In this document: positions 42,506-52,300 of the stretch, one piece after another
How the letters are laid out: each line of letters begins with the position of its first letter
How positions within the stretch are numbered: position 1 is the stretch's first letter
Assembly: GCF_039538365.1 (NCBI RefSeq)
Contig: NZ_BAABCA010000002.1
Span: forward strand, 248,001 to 312,000
DNA from: Postechiella marina
GTDB lineage: Bacteria > Bacteroidota > Bacteroidia > Flavobacteriales > Flavobacteriaceae
Length of the DNA stretch: 64,000 nucleotides
Reading direction: 5' to 3'
Translations under genes and position numbers: made by a program
The notes under the pieces: generated by a model
The model's database searches: none
The model's input: the letters and a program-made list of their open reading frames with translations, nothing else
What the model was told of the DNA's origin: nothing

Positions 42506-42540
42506 AAAAAAACCAATACTTTTAAGTGTTGGTTTTTTTA
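42506..42540 (+). terminator. Terminator after the carbonic-anhydrase operon
   Basis: AAAAAACCAATACTT-tta-AGTGTTGGTTTTTTT: a stem with one G-U type pair, followed by a U-run. Confidence 0.9.
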
Positions 42541-42585
42541 CAAATAAATATCTCCTAACTTACAATATTAATACCCTTTAGAGTT

Positions 42586-44451
42586 ATGAAAAACATATTC
42601 TCAAATATTAAAGGCGATGCCTTTGGAGGCATAACCGCAGGAATAGTAGCCTTACCACTAGCACTAGCCTTTGGTGTATCTTCTGGATTAGGTCCAACAG
42701 CAGGGTTATATGGCGCCATATTTATTAGTTTTTTCGCTGCTCTTTTTGGAGGAACTAGCACTCAAATCTCAGGTCCTACTGCTCCTATGACAGCAGTTAG
42801 TATGGTTGCCATAGCAGGAATTATGGCTCTTAATGATGGTGATATTAATAAAGCATTACCCATTATTTTAACTGTTTTTTTACTTGCAGGCCTAATGCAA
42901 ATAGGCTTAGGCATTTTGGGTATTGGCAAATACATAAGATACATTCCCTACCCCGTAGTTTCTGGTTTTATGACTGCCATTGGTGTTATAATTTTACTAA
43001 CACAAATACTACCATCTTTAGGTTACTACCCAAAAGAAGACACAGCATTTGTAAACCAATTTAAACCACAAGCACAAGAAGTCATTCTAGAAAACATTTT
43101 AAAGGATGAAGCAGGAGAAGGCATTTTAGTATTAGAAAATTTTAAAGAAACCATTAACAAAGCAGAAACCATTACTGCTTCAGATATTTTAAAAGAAGCC
43201 GAAACACTAGCTAAAAAAGAAGCTTCTGGCGTTATTGGTGCTTTAAAAGTACTACCAAGAGCGGTACAAAATATTAACTGGCTAGAACTTATATTAGCCA
43301 TGGGGACTGTATTTATTATTTACGGTTTTAAACGCATTACAAAAGTAATACCAAGCACATTAGTTGCTTTGGTTGTAATGTCTGGCATTGCAGTAGGTTT
43401 TAAATTAAACTATAAAACTATAGAAGAAATACCTAGCGGGTTGCCAACATCTAATTTAGAAATATTTACAAGCTTTAACCCAAGCCAAGTAACACCATAT
43501 ATATTTACTGCATTAACCCTGGCCTTATTAGGAGCTATAGACTCTTTACTTACTAGTGTTGTTGCAGATAATATGACAAAAACAAAACACAAACCAAATA
43601 AAGAATTAATAGGCCAAGGTATTGGTAACAGTATTGCTGCTGTTTTTGGAGGCATACCTGGCGCAGGTGCAACCATTCGTACAGTTGTAAATATTAATTC
43701 TGGTGGAAAAACAAAACTTTCTGGAATGATTGCAGGTATAATGCTTTTAATTATTATGCTTGGCCTAGGCCCTGTAGCATCAAAAATTCCCGCTGCAGTT
43801 TTAGCTGGCATCCTTATAACAGTAGGTATTGGAGTTATGGATTATAAAGGTTTAAAAGCCATACCTAGCTTACCTAAAGACATAAAAATAGGACCTTTAA
43901 AACTAAGTTCAGAAGTTTTAATTATGCTTACCGTATTACTATTATCTACCTTTTGGGATTTAATTTACGCAGTAGGTATAGGCTTAGTTATTGCCTGTTT
44001 AATGTTTATGAAAAAAATTGGAGATTTAACAGGAGAACGATCAGATTTAAAAACACTAAAAGAAGAAGCTTGGACAGACGAGTCTAACTTCCCAGAAAGT
44101 TTAAAAAACAACGTCTTTATAAAACACATAAAGGGCCCTCTGTTTTTTGGATCTACAAGCGATTTTCAGCAACTAGCATCACAAATACCAAACTCTGCAC
44201 ACTTAGTAATTATGCGTTTGGGGCGCATGCAATACATGGACCAATCTGGCTTATACGCCATGGAAGATATGCTACTAGATTTAAAGCAAAAAAACATACA
44301 AGTCATTTTTGTTGGTTTGTTAAAACAACCTCGATACATGATGGAACGTATTGATATTATTCCTGATTTTATTTCAGAAGAACAAATCTTTAAAAAATTC
44401 CCTGACAGTATTGTATGGGCTAGAGACTATATAAAAGAGCATACTAAATAA
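42586..44451 (+). CDS. SulP-family anion transporter with a charged insertion
   Basis: 621 residues: SulP membrane domain (GITAGIVALPLALAFGVSSG at the start, ISGPTAPMTAVS, GGIPGAGATIRTVVNINSGG) and a C-terminal STAS domain (from about 510; GPLFFGSTSDFQQLAS, MDQSGLYAMEDMLLD). Between two membrane helices, residues about 145-235 form a charged helical insertion (GEGILVLENFKETINKAETI) that the first SulP here lacks. Substrate may be bicarbonate or sulfate. It is separated from the upstream operon by a terminator, so it is its own unit. Confidence 0.9.
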   Translation: MKNIFSNIKGDAFGGITAGIVALPLALAFGVSSGLGPTAGLYGAIFISFFAALFGGTSTQISGPTAPMTAVSMVAIAGIMALNDGDINKALPIILTVFLLAGLMQIGLGILGIGKYIRYIPYPVVSGFMTAIGVIILLTQILPSLGYYPKEDTAFVNQFKPQAQEVILENILKDEAGEGILVLENFKETINKAETITASDILKEAETLAKKEASGVIGALKVLPRAVQNINWLELILAMGTVFIIYGFKRITKVIPSTLVALVVMSGIAVGFKLNYKTIEEIPSGLPTSNLEIFTSFNPSQVTPYIFTALTLALLGAIDSLLTSVVADNMTKTKHKPNKELIGQGIGNSIAAVFGGIPGAGATIRTVVNINSGGKTKLSGMIAGIMLLIIMLGLGPVASKIPAAVLAGILITVGIGVMDYKGLKAIPSLPKDIKIGPLKLSSEVLIMLTVLLLSTFWDLIYAVGIGLVIACLMFMKKIGDLTGERSDLKTLKEEAWTDESNFPESLKNNVFIKHIKGPLFFGSTSDFQQLASQIPNSAHLVIMRLGRMQYMDQSGLYAMEDMLLDLKQKNIQVIFVGLLKQPRYMMERIDIIPDFISEEQIFKKFPDSIVWARDYIKEHTK

Positions 44452-44479
44452 ACCAAAAACACTTCAAGTTATAATTTAT

Positions 44480-44543
44480 AATAAGTACCTGTAACAAATT
44501 ATTTTTTAACTAAAATAAGTATATTGCAGGCACTTATTTTTTA
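44480..44543 (+). terminator. Inverted repeat ending just before the dgt start
   Basis: AATAAGTACCTG (44480-44491) and CAGGCACTTATT (44527-44538) pair with one mismatch and are followed by TTTTT. The structure reaches to 3 nt before the dgt ATG. It can end SulP transcription, but the loop also holds TATATTGC, a possible dgt -7 box. Confidence 0.45.
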
Positions 44544-44545
44544 CT

Positions 44546-45886
44546 ATGAACTGGGAACAACTACTATCTCTAAAACGTTTTGGAGACACCAATAAACGTA
44601 TACGAAAAGAACAAGACGAAACACGCTTAGGTTTTGAAGTAGATTACGATCGTGTTATATTTTCTTCAGAGTTTAGGAGCCTGCAAGACAAAACTCAAGT
44701 TATTCCCTTATCTAAAACAGATTTTGTACACACTCGCCTTACGCACAGTTTAGAAGTTAGCGTAGTTGGGCGCTCTTTAGGCAGATTAGTTGGTAAAAAA
44801 CTTTTAGAAAAACACCCACATTTACAAAGCGTATACGGGTATCAAGCTAACGATTTTGGAGCCATAGTAGCTGCAGCTGCTTTAGCTCACGATATTGGAA
44901 ACCCTCCTTTTGGTCATTCTGGCGAAAAATCTATTGGTGAGTTTTTTAAAACAGGAGCTGGTAAGGCTTTTAAAAGCAAACTTACAGACAAAGAGTATCA
45001 AGATCTATGCGATTTTGAAGGCAATGCCAATGGTTTTAAAATTTTAACCGAAGATAGAGCTGGTCGTATTGGCGGTCTCCGTTTAAGCTACGCCACACTT
45101 GGCGCCTTTACAAAATACCCTAAAGAATCGTTACCCAAAAAGCCAACAAAACATATAGCCGATAAAAAATATGGCTTTTTTCAATCAGAAAAAGAAGCTT
45201 TTAAAGATGTTGCCAACGAGCTTGGTTTAGTTAAACGTAACGACAACCATATAAGCTACGCCAGACATCCTTTAGCTTTTTTAGTAGAAGCTGCAGACGA
45301 TATTTGCTACACCATTATAGATTTTGAAGACGGTATTAACCTTGGTCTTATCCAAGAAGAATTTGCTCTAGAGTACCTCTCTAAATTAATAAGGCACAGC
45401 ATTAAAACCGAAAACTACTACGCCCTTTCTACCAAGCAAGACCGAGTAAGTTATCTACGCGCTTTAGCCATTGGTACTTTAATAAACGAAGCTGTAGATA
45501 TATTTATGCAACACGAAGATGCCATTTTAAGTGGCGATTTTAACTGTGCCTTGCTAGACAAAAGCAAATACGAAGCACAAATAAACGACATTATTAAAAT
45601 TAGCATAGAAAACATATACCAATCTACCGAGGTTATCGATAAAGAAATTGCTGGTTATGGTGTAATAAACACCCTTTTAAGCACCTATACACAAGCTGTA
45701 AATAACTGTTTTAACAACACCGCCTCAAACTACGACAAACTTATATTAAAAGGGCTACCTAAAACAGTTAAAGCCAACGATACAAGCCTATACAACCGCT
45801 TGTCTAGTGTATGCTATTACGTTTCGTTACTCTCAGACAGTAAAGCCATTTCAGATTACAAAAAAATAAAAGGCATTAGTTTTTAA
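44546..45886 (+). CDS. dgt: Deoxyguanosinetriphosphate triphosphohydrolase (dGTPase)
   Basis: 446 residues, the usual size. It hydrolyses dGTP to deoxyguanosine and triphosphate and so balances dNTP pools. The HD-domain metal residues are in HTRLTHSLEVS and ALAHDIGNPPFGHSGE, and the later DDICYTIIDFEDG. Family start NWEQLLSLKRFGDT is present. The gene is monocistronic, and a copy of the dispersed 3' element begins 9 nt after its stop. Confidence 0.95.
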   Translation: MNWEQLLSLKRFGDTNKRIRKEQDETRLGFEVDYDRVIFSSEFRSLQDKTQVIPLSKTDFVHTRLTHSLEVSVVGRSLGRLVGKKLLEKHPHLQSVYGYQANDFGAIVAAAALAHDIGNPPFGHSGEKSIGEFFKTGAGKAFKSKLTDKEYQDLCDFEGNANGFKILTEDRAGRIGGLRLSYATLGAFTKYPKESLPKKPTKHIADKKYGFFQSEKEAFKDVANELGLVKRNDNHISYARHPLAFLVEAADDICYTIIDFEDGINLGLIQEEFALEYLSKLIRHSIKTENYYALSTKQDRVSYLRALAIGTLINEAVDIFMQHEDAILSGDFNCALLDKSKYEAQINDIIKISIENIYQSTEVIDKEIAGYGVINTLLSTYTQAVNNCFNNTASNYDKLILKGLPKTVKANDTSLYNRLSSVCYYVSLLSDSKAISDYKKIKGISF

Positions 45887-45894
45887 TAGATTTA

Positions 45895-46017
45895 GTGCGT
45901 TACTTACGCTTACTCTTACAAGGCAAAAAACCTTGTAAGAAACGCTACAGTCGGGCTTTCACTACTCGCTCCCTCCTACGTCGGGGAGCTCAAACACACC
46001 GTTCTATCCCTAACGCA
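45895..46017 (+). repeat. Dispersed 3' element, copy B (after dgt)
   Basis: Starts GTGCGTTAC, ends TCTATCCCTAACGC, core AGTCGGGCTTTCAC. Its first hairpin is a longer stem, CTTACAAGG-caaaaaa-CCTTGTAAG, unlike copy A in sequence; the second is GCTCCC/GGGAGC. It lies 9 nt after the dgt stop. Confidence 0.85.
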
Positions 46018-46043
46018 AAAAGCCATTTTCAAAACCAACAGTA

Positions 46044-46439
46044 CTACTTTACCAAAACACCACGAGCTTCCATTAATGGTAAATCCTGTAACGCTTTTAA
46101 ATTAATGGTATTTTTTCTAAACAAATAGGTTTTATCATACATCTTGTTACCTTCAAAAAAAGTAACCTTAAACGTATTATTTAAAGCAAACAAATCTTCT
46201 TGTAGCAATTCTATTTTTGCATAACTTTTTTTAGGCAATTTATCTAGTTTTTTTCTAAACAGCGAAGTTGTTTTTGTTTCAGAATAACCACTGGTAACAA
46301 TAAGTACCGTATCTATATCAACATCCTTATCATTTATAATATAAGCGTTCCAATCTTGAGTTTTATAAATATCGTTATACTCGTTTACAACCGCAATGTA
46401 AACACCTTCAACTTTAGGGATTATTATATCTTTTTTCAT
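46044..46439 (-). CDS. Conserved-looking cytoplasmic protein of unknown function
   Basis: 131 residues starting MKKDIIIPKVEGVYIAVVNE. No signal peptide, membrane segment or catalytic motif is seen; strands such as DIDTVLIVTSGYSE and KMYDKTYLFRKNTI alternate with charged loops. The composition and ATG support a real gene. It is convergent with dgt, with copy B of the repeat between the stops, and divergent from the next gene. I recognise no family. Confidence 0.75.
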   Translation of the reverse strand: MKKDIIIPKVEGVYIAVVNEYNDIYKTQDWNAYIINDKDVDIDTVLIVTSGYSETKTTSLFRKKLDKLPKKSYAKIELLQEDLFALNNTFKVTFFEGNKMYDKTYLFRKNTINLKALQDLPLMEARGVLVK

Positions 46440-46558
46440 TTTAAAAATAATTCTAACTAAAATGCAAAAATAAGTTTAATGTTAAAGACAAACTAAATAA
46501 TTGATGCAGAATGATAAAATGGTTATTTTCGTTAAAATTGAAAAAAATCTAATAAAAA

Positions 46559-47278
46559 ATGAAACGTCTTTCTGCCATTAAAACCATTTTAGTTTTTACC
46601 ATAACTGCAATAACAACCTTATCTACACAAGCACAATCAAACTCCAAAAAAGCAACAACCATAGCCAACAATGTTGTAAAAGCTATGGGAGGAATAGAAA
46701 ACTATAATAACACACACTTTATAAAATGGGATTTTGGAAAGCGTATTTTATTTTGGGACAAATGGACAGGAGATGTTAGAGTAGAAAACCCTAAAGAAAA
46801 TCAGGTTATTATAGTAAACATAAATACACTTAAAGGTAAAGCTTTTGAAAACGGACAATTAATAGAAGACCCTAAAAAAACTAAAAAGCTACTTAATAAA
46901 GCTAAAAAATGGTGGATTAACGACTCGTATTGGCTAGTTATGCCATGGAAACTTCAAGATCCAGGTGTTACTTTAAAATACATAAAAACAGACAAACTTG
47001 CTAACGGTATTACAGCCGATATTTTACAACTTACTTTTCAAGATGTAGGTGTTACTCCTAATAATAAGTATTGGATTTATGTAGATCAAAAAGATCAACT
47101 TATAAAACAATGGGATTTCTTTAAAAACTTTAACGACGAGAAACCAAGTTTCTCTAAACCTTGGGATAATTACCAAAAAGCAGGTCATATTTTACTATCG
47201 TACAACAGAAGCGATTTTGGACCTAAAAATGTTGTTGTAAAACAAGAGTTTAATGCTAAATTATTTACAGAGTTATAA
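46559..47278 (+). CDS. Exported protein, LolA-like fold possible
   Basis: 239 residues with a signal peptide (MKRLSAIKTILVFTITAITT, cut after TQA). The mature protein begins with a helix AMGGIENYNNTHFIKWDFG and continues with antiparallel strands (KRILFWDKWTGDVRVENPKE, WWINDSYWLVMPWKLQDPG, NKYWIYVDQKDQLIKQWDF), typical of a half-barrel such as LolA-type lipid carriers. Function is inferred only from this pattern. It is a single gene, convergent with the tetR gene 14 nt away. Confidence 0.78.
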   Translation: MKRLSAIKTILVFTITAITTLSTQAQSNSKKATTIANNVVKAMGGIENYNNTHFIKWDFGKRILFWDKWTGDVRVENPKENQVIIVNINTLKGKAFENGQLIEDPKKTKKLLNKAKKWWINDSYWLVMPWKLQDPGVTLKYIKTDKLANGITADILQLTFQDVGVTPNNKYWIYVDQKDQLIKQWDFFKNFNDEKPSFSKPWDNYQKAGHILLSYNRSDFGPKNVVVKQEFNAKLFTEL

Positions 47279-47292
47279 ATAACAACCTCATC

Positions 47293-47892
47293 TTAAAAAT
47301 CGTTAAAATAAGGGTTGCTATATTGCGATGTTGCCACACCTTTTAAATTATTTACAACCATATGTTTAAACAATTGCTGTTTGCCATATAAATCGAATAA
47401 GTTATTGGTTTTAAATAAAATATTATCTATTCTAAAAAAGTAAACTTTTACAACCAATTCTACATTAACATCGGGCCTAATATCTCCAGAGGTTTGGGCT
47501 TGAGTTAATAGGTTATAAATTATTGAGCTTGCCAACTCGTTACTAAAACCATTAAACAACTTACTCGCTTTTGGGTAATACTTTTCTAAACCAAAAATAA
47601 AAGAGGGCTTAAAGTATTTTAAATACTCAAACCCTCTCTTGTAAATTAATATAACACACAAAATAGGATCGTTACCATTGCTAGCAACAATCTTATTTAT
47701 TTCTTCTTTGTAGTCGTTTAACAATGTTTCAATACTACAAGTAACTAAATCTTCTTTGTTTTTAAAATAACGATAAATTGTTTTTTTAGAAATCCCCAAT
47801 GCTCTAGCCAACTCATCCAAGGTAAAGCGTTTACTTCCAAACTTGGTAAAGTTGGTTATAGAGCACTTAAGTATTTCTGCCTTCTTAATCAT
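47293..47892 (-). CDS. TetR-family transcriptional regulator
   Basis: 199 residues: an N-terminal helix-turn-helix (about 18-50; LDELARALGISKKTIYRYF) and a C-terminal ligand-binding helical domain. It is the last gene of the efflux cluster, 14 nt after the outer-membrane factor gene, and so is probably co-transcribed with the pump. TetR proteins usually repress; the ligand is unknown. I found no palindrome close to its start that is clearly its operator. Confidence 0.88.
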   Translation of the reverse strand: MIKKAEILKCSITNFTKFGSKRFTLDELARALGISKKTIYRYFKNKEDLVTCSIETLLNDYKEEINKIVASNGNDPILCVILIYKRGFEYLKYFKPSFIFGLEKYYPKASKLFNGFSNELASSIIYNLLTQAQTSGDIRPDVNVELVVKVYFFRIDNILFKTNNLFDLYGKQQLFKHMVVNNLKGVATSQYSNPYFNDF

Positions 47893-47906
47893 TACATTAT
47901 TTTATA

Positions 47907-49325
47907 CTATCTCCATCCGCCACCAAGTGCCTCATATAAATCGACTATAGCCACTAACTGTTGTAACTTGCTGTCTATAATATTTAACTCTGCATTTAAA
48001 GCACCTTCTCTAGCTGTTAACAAATCCAAGTAATTGGCATATCCGTTTTTAAGCAATTCATCAGAGTTAGACTCCGCAGCACGTAAAGCTTCCACTTCTT
48101 TCTTTCTAAATTCTATTTTCTTAGTCTCAGATTCGTAATTAAACAAGGCGTTAGATACTTCGTTTCCTGCAACCAACAAAGTCTTTTTAAACTCTAATAA
48201 AGCTTGCTCTTGCTGTGCTATAGCAACTTCTTTTTGTGTTTTTAGCTTACGCTGATTAAAAATAGGTTGCGTTAAACCACCAACTACTGTAGCAAATAAT
48301 GAGTTTGCATTTATTAATTGATCTAAATCTAAACTTTGATATCCGCCAGAAGCAGTTAAGGTAAGCGATGGATATAAGCTACTTTTAGCAACATTAGTTA
48401 ACTCAAAAGATTGAATTAAACCATACTCTGCAGCCATAACATCTGGTCTATTAGCAAGTAAAGCAACGGGTAAACCTAATTTTATATCTTCTTCAATTTT
48501 TTGAATATTTAAAGTGCTTCTTTCAAAATGCTGAGACGATTTACCAAGTAAAATACTAAGTGTATTCTCTGTTTTAAAAATAGCGGTTTCTATATCTACT
48601 TGCAAAGCCTTAGCACTATTGTACTGTGCTATATTTTGATCTACTGCAACCTGGGTTACACTACCCGCATCTTTTAAAGCTTTAATAGTTTCTACACTTT
48701 TTTCTCTTGTTATAATAGTTTCTTTAGTAACCTCTAGCTGCGCATCTAAAGCTAATAAATTATAATAAGTATTTACAATACTAGAAACAAGTTGTGTTTT
48801 AACCGCTTGATGTCCTGCTACACTTTGTAAATAAGCTGCTTGCGTTGCTCTTTTATTACTTCTTATTTTACCCCAAATATCGGCTTCCCAAGATAGGTTT
48901 GCAGTAACATCGTAAGTATCTAATCCGCCACTAAAAATAGAACCAAATTGGCTGTTTTCTGAAAACTCTTGACGTGTATAATTAGCCCCAACACTTAATG
49001 TTGGCATATAACCGGCTTTACCCTGTTTTACATAAGCACCAGCAGCAACTATTTGCTGTAATGCAATACGAACATCCATATTATTTTGCAGACCCTCTTC
49101 AACATATTGCTGAAGATAATGGTCTGTAAATAAATTTTTCCATGACACATCTGCAATAGAGACACTATCTGTTGGTAAATTATCTGTTCTGTATAACGCC
49201 TCGGTTTCGGCGTTTAATTCTGGTCGTGTATAATCTTGCGCCACAAAACAACTTTGTAATGTTAAAGCAACCACAAGTATTAATAAACCTTTGCTTGAAT
49301 TTTTATGTTTTAAAATTGATTTCAT
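47907..49325 (-). CDS. Outer-membrane factor of an RND efflux pump (TolC/NodT type)
   Basis: 472 residues from the ATG at 49325; the frame also has a TTG at 49340, which would overlap the upstream stop. The lipoprotein signal ends LTLQSCFVAQ (Cys acylated), and the N-terminal sequence DYTRPELNAE is typical of NodT lipoproteins. The body has the repeated OEP pattern (NMDVRIALQQIVAAGAYVKQ, ANLSWEADIWGKIRSNKRA, LLANRPDVMAAEYGL). It forms the exit channel for the pump encoded just upstream. It lies between the RND transporter and tetR genes. Confidence 0.93.
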   Translation of the reverse strand: MKSILKHKNSSKGLLILVVALTLQSCFVAQDYTRPELNAETEALYRTDNLPTDSVSIADVSWKNLFTDHYLQQYVEEGLQNNMDVRIALQQIVAAGAYVKQGKAGYMPTLSVGANYTRQEFSENSQFGSIFSGGLDTYDVTANLSWEADIWGKIRSNKRATQAAYLQSVAGHQAVKTQLVSSIVNTYYNLLALDAQLEVTKETIITREKSVETIKALKDAGSVTQVAVDQNIAQYNSAKALQVDIETAIFKTENTLSILLGKSSQHFERSTLNIQKIEEDIKLGLPVALLANRPDVMAAEYGLIQSFELTNVAKSSLYPSLTLTASGGYQSLDLDQLINANSLFATVVGGLTQPIFNQRKLKTQKEVAIAQQEQALLEFKKTLLVAGNEVSNALFNYESETKKIEFRKKEVEALRAAESNSDELLKNGYANYLDLLTAREGALNAELNIIDSKLQQLVAIVDLYEALGGGWR

Positions 49326-49329
49326 CGTT

Positions 49330-52300
49330 TTATTCTTCAATAGTTTGTACTGCGGGTTTACCAGAAACTTTTTCTTGCAACCACTGAAATAGTATAAATA
49401 AAATAGGAATTACAAATACCCCTAAAATGGTACCAATAAGCATTCCTCCTGCTGCTCCAGAACCAATCGAGTTGTTTCCTTCTGCCCCAACACCTTTTGC
49501 TAATGCTAATGGCATTAACCCTAAAATAAAGGCGAAAGAGGTCATTAATATTGGACGTAAACGCGACTTAGCACCATCTACTGCTGCATCAACAATGCTT
49601 TCTCCATTTTTTCTTCTCTGCAATGCAAACTCAACAATAAGTATGGCATTTTTGGCCAATAACCCAATAAGCATAATTAATGCAATTTGGAAATAAATAT
49701 TATTTTCTAAGCCTAAAAACTTTGTACTTATATAGGCTCCAAATACACCAAACGGTAAAGATAAAACCACTGCAAACGGTAGTAAGTAACTCTCGTATTG
49801 CGCACTTAATAAAAAGTAAACAAACAGTATACTTAAAATAAAGATAAAGGTTGTTTGGTTACCAGCATTTACCTCTTCACGAGTTAAACCAGAATACGCA
49901 ACCGTATAATTACTTGGTAATTTAGCCACCTCTTCTTCAATTACTCTAATAGCATCACCTGTACTATACCCTTCATTTGTTGCTCCAGAAATCATAGTAG
50001 AGTTAAACAAGTTAAAACGTGTTACCGATTGCGGACCATATACTCTTTTAAGCGTTACAAATTGTGTAATTGGTGTCATTTCTCCAGAATCTGTTCTTAC
50101 ATACATACTGTTTAATGCACTCTCATCTGCTCTATCTTCTGGTAAAGCCTGAATATACACTCTAAATTGTTTACCAAATCTAGAGAAATCAGAAGCATAA
50201 ATTCCTCCAATATAACCCTGTAATGTAGAAAATATACTCGTTACAGACACACCCTTTTCTTTTGCTAATGGCACATTAACTTCCATTTCGTATTGTGGGT
50301 AGTTTGTGCTAAAAGATGACGTTGCGTATTTAATTTCCGGATGACTCATTAAAGCCATAGAAAAATCTTTATTAGCTTGATCTAAATCTGAAAACTCGCC
50401 ACCAAACTTATCTAATAAGTTAATTTCGAACCCTGCTGAGTTACCAAACCCACGAATACTTGGTGGTGAAAAGAATATAATATTGGCATCTGGAATACCT
50501 GCTGCAACACCAAATAATTTACCTGTTATGGCTTGCGCTGAAAGCGAAGGGTCTTCACGATCTTCCCAATTATCTAATTTTATAATACCAAAACCAAAGT
50601 TACTACCTGCACCACTAATTAAACTTCTACCTTTAATAAAGTTTACAGCAGTAATACCTTCTATACCCTCAATCTGGCTATATAGTTTTCTTGATACAGC
50701 GTCTGTTCTATCTAAAGATGCTCCTGGTGGCAACTCAATGTTTGCGAAAACAATACCTCTATCTTCATTAGGCACAAAACCTGTTGGTGTTGTAGAAGAT
50801 GCCCAAAATATACCTACAACCGCAATAATTAATAGTAATACAGATACAAATTTTCTTTTGTATAAAAACTGAACTGATTTACCATACCTCTCAATAGTAG
50901 CATTAAATCCACGATTGAATAACGTGTAAAAACGTTGTAATGGCCCTTTTCCTTTTAATTCTTCGTCGTCTTTATGTTCTTTTAATAATAAGGCACATAA
51001 TGCTGGACTTAATGTTAAGGCATTTACTGCAGAAATTAAAATGGCAATAATTAAAGTAACACCAAATTGCTCGTAAAATACTCCTGTTGGCCCCGTAATA
51101 AACGTTACCGGAATAAATACCGCTGCCATTACTAATGTAATAGAGATAATAGCTCCAGATATTTCGTTCATGGCTGTTAATGTTGCCTTTTTAGGGTTAT
51201 GCTCCCCTTCGTCCATCTTAGCATGCACTGCCTCTACAACTACAATGGCATCATCTACCACAATACCAATAGCCAATACTAATGCAAATAGCGTTAATAA
51301 GTTAATTGAGTATCCAAATACATTCAAGAAAAAGAAGGTACCAATAATGGAAACAGGTACTGCTATTGCAGGAATTAATGTAGATCTAAAATCTTGTAAA
51401 AAGATAAATACTACTAAGAATACCAACAAAAAGGCTTCTAATAAAGTACTAACCACTTTTTCGATAGACGCGTTTAAGAACAAACTTGTATCGTAAGGTA
51501 CAAAAACATCTAAACCCTCTGGAAGATCTGCTTTTACTTGCTCTAACGTTACTTTAATATTTTCTATAATCTCTTGCGCATTCGATCCTTTTGTTTGAAA
51601 AATCCCCATAAAAACAGCAGGATTACCCATACTCATGGCATTAGAGGCGTAAGATTGTGCATCCAACTCAATAGTAGCTACATCTTTTAAACGTAAAAAC
51701 TCTCCGTTTCCTAAAGCTTTAATTACAATATCGCTGTACTGCGCTTCTTCTTTAAAACGCCCGCTATATGTAAGCGTATAAGAGAAAGATTCACCGTTAT
51801 TTTGCCCTAAAGAACCTGCAGCAGCTTCTAAGTTTTGCTCTGCTAAAACAGCAGTAATATCTGAAGGCATTAAGTTATAAGATGCTAGTTTTTCTGGATT
51901 TAACCATATACGCATTGCATAATCTTGTTGCGAAAACACACTAACATCACCAACACCGCTAATACGTTGCATCGCTGGAATAACGTTAATTTTTAAGTAA
52001 TTCTGAATAAAAGTAGCATCGTAATTCTCACTCTCAGAATACATCGAGATAAACATTAATGCACTTGTTTCTTGTTTTTGAGTAATAATACCCGTTTGAG
52101 TTACCTCTTGCGGTAATAACGGTGTTGCTCTTGCTACACGGTTTTGTACGTTTACCGCTGCAATATCTGCATCAATTTCTTGATCGAAATATACCGTAAT
52201 TTCTGCTGCACCGGTGTTAGATGCTGTAGAGGTAATATACGTCATTCCTTCTACACCATTAATTTGTTCTTCAATAGGTATAATTACACTTTCCAAAACA

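Noticed and set aside
45895..46128. Plus-strand open frame of 77 codons after dgt
   Set aside because: It lies mostly inside copy B of the repeat element, starts at GTG in the element's end and has an Arg/Ser-rich composition unlike a protein of this genome.
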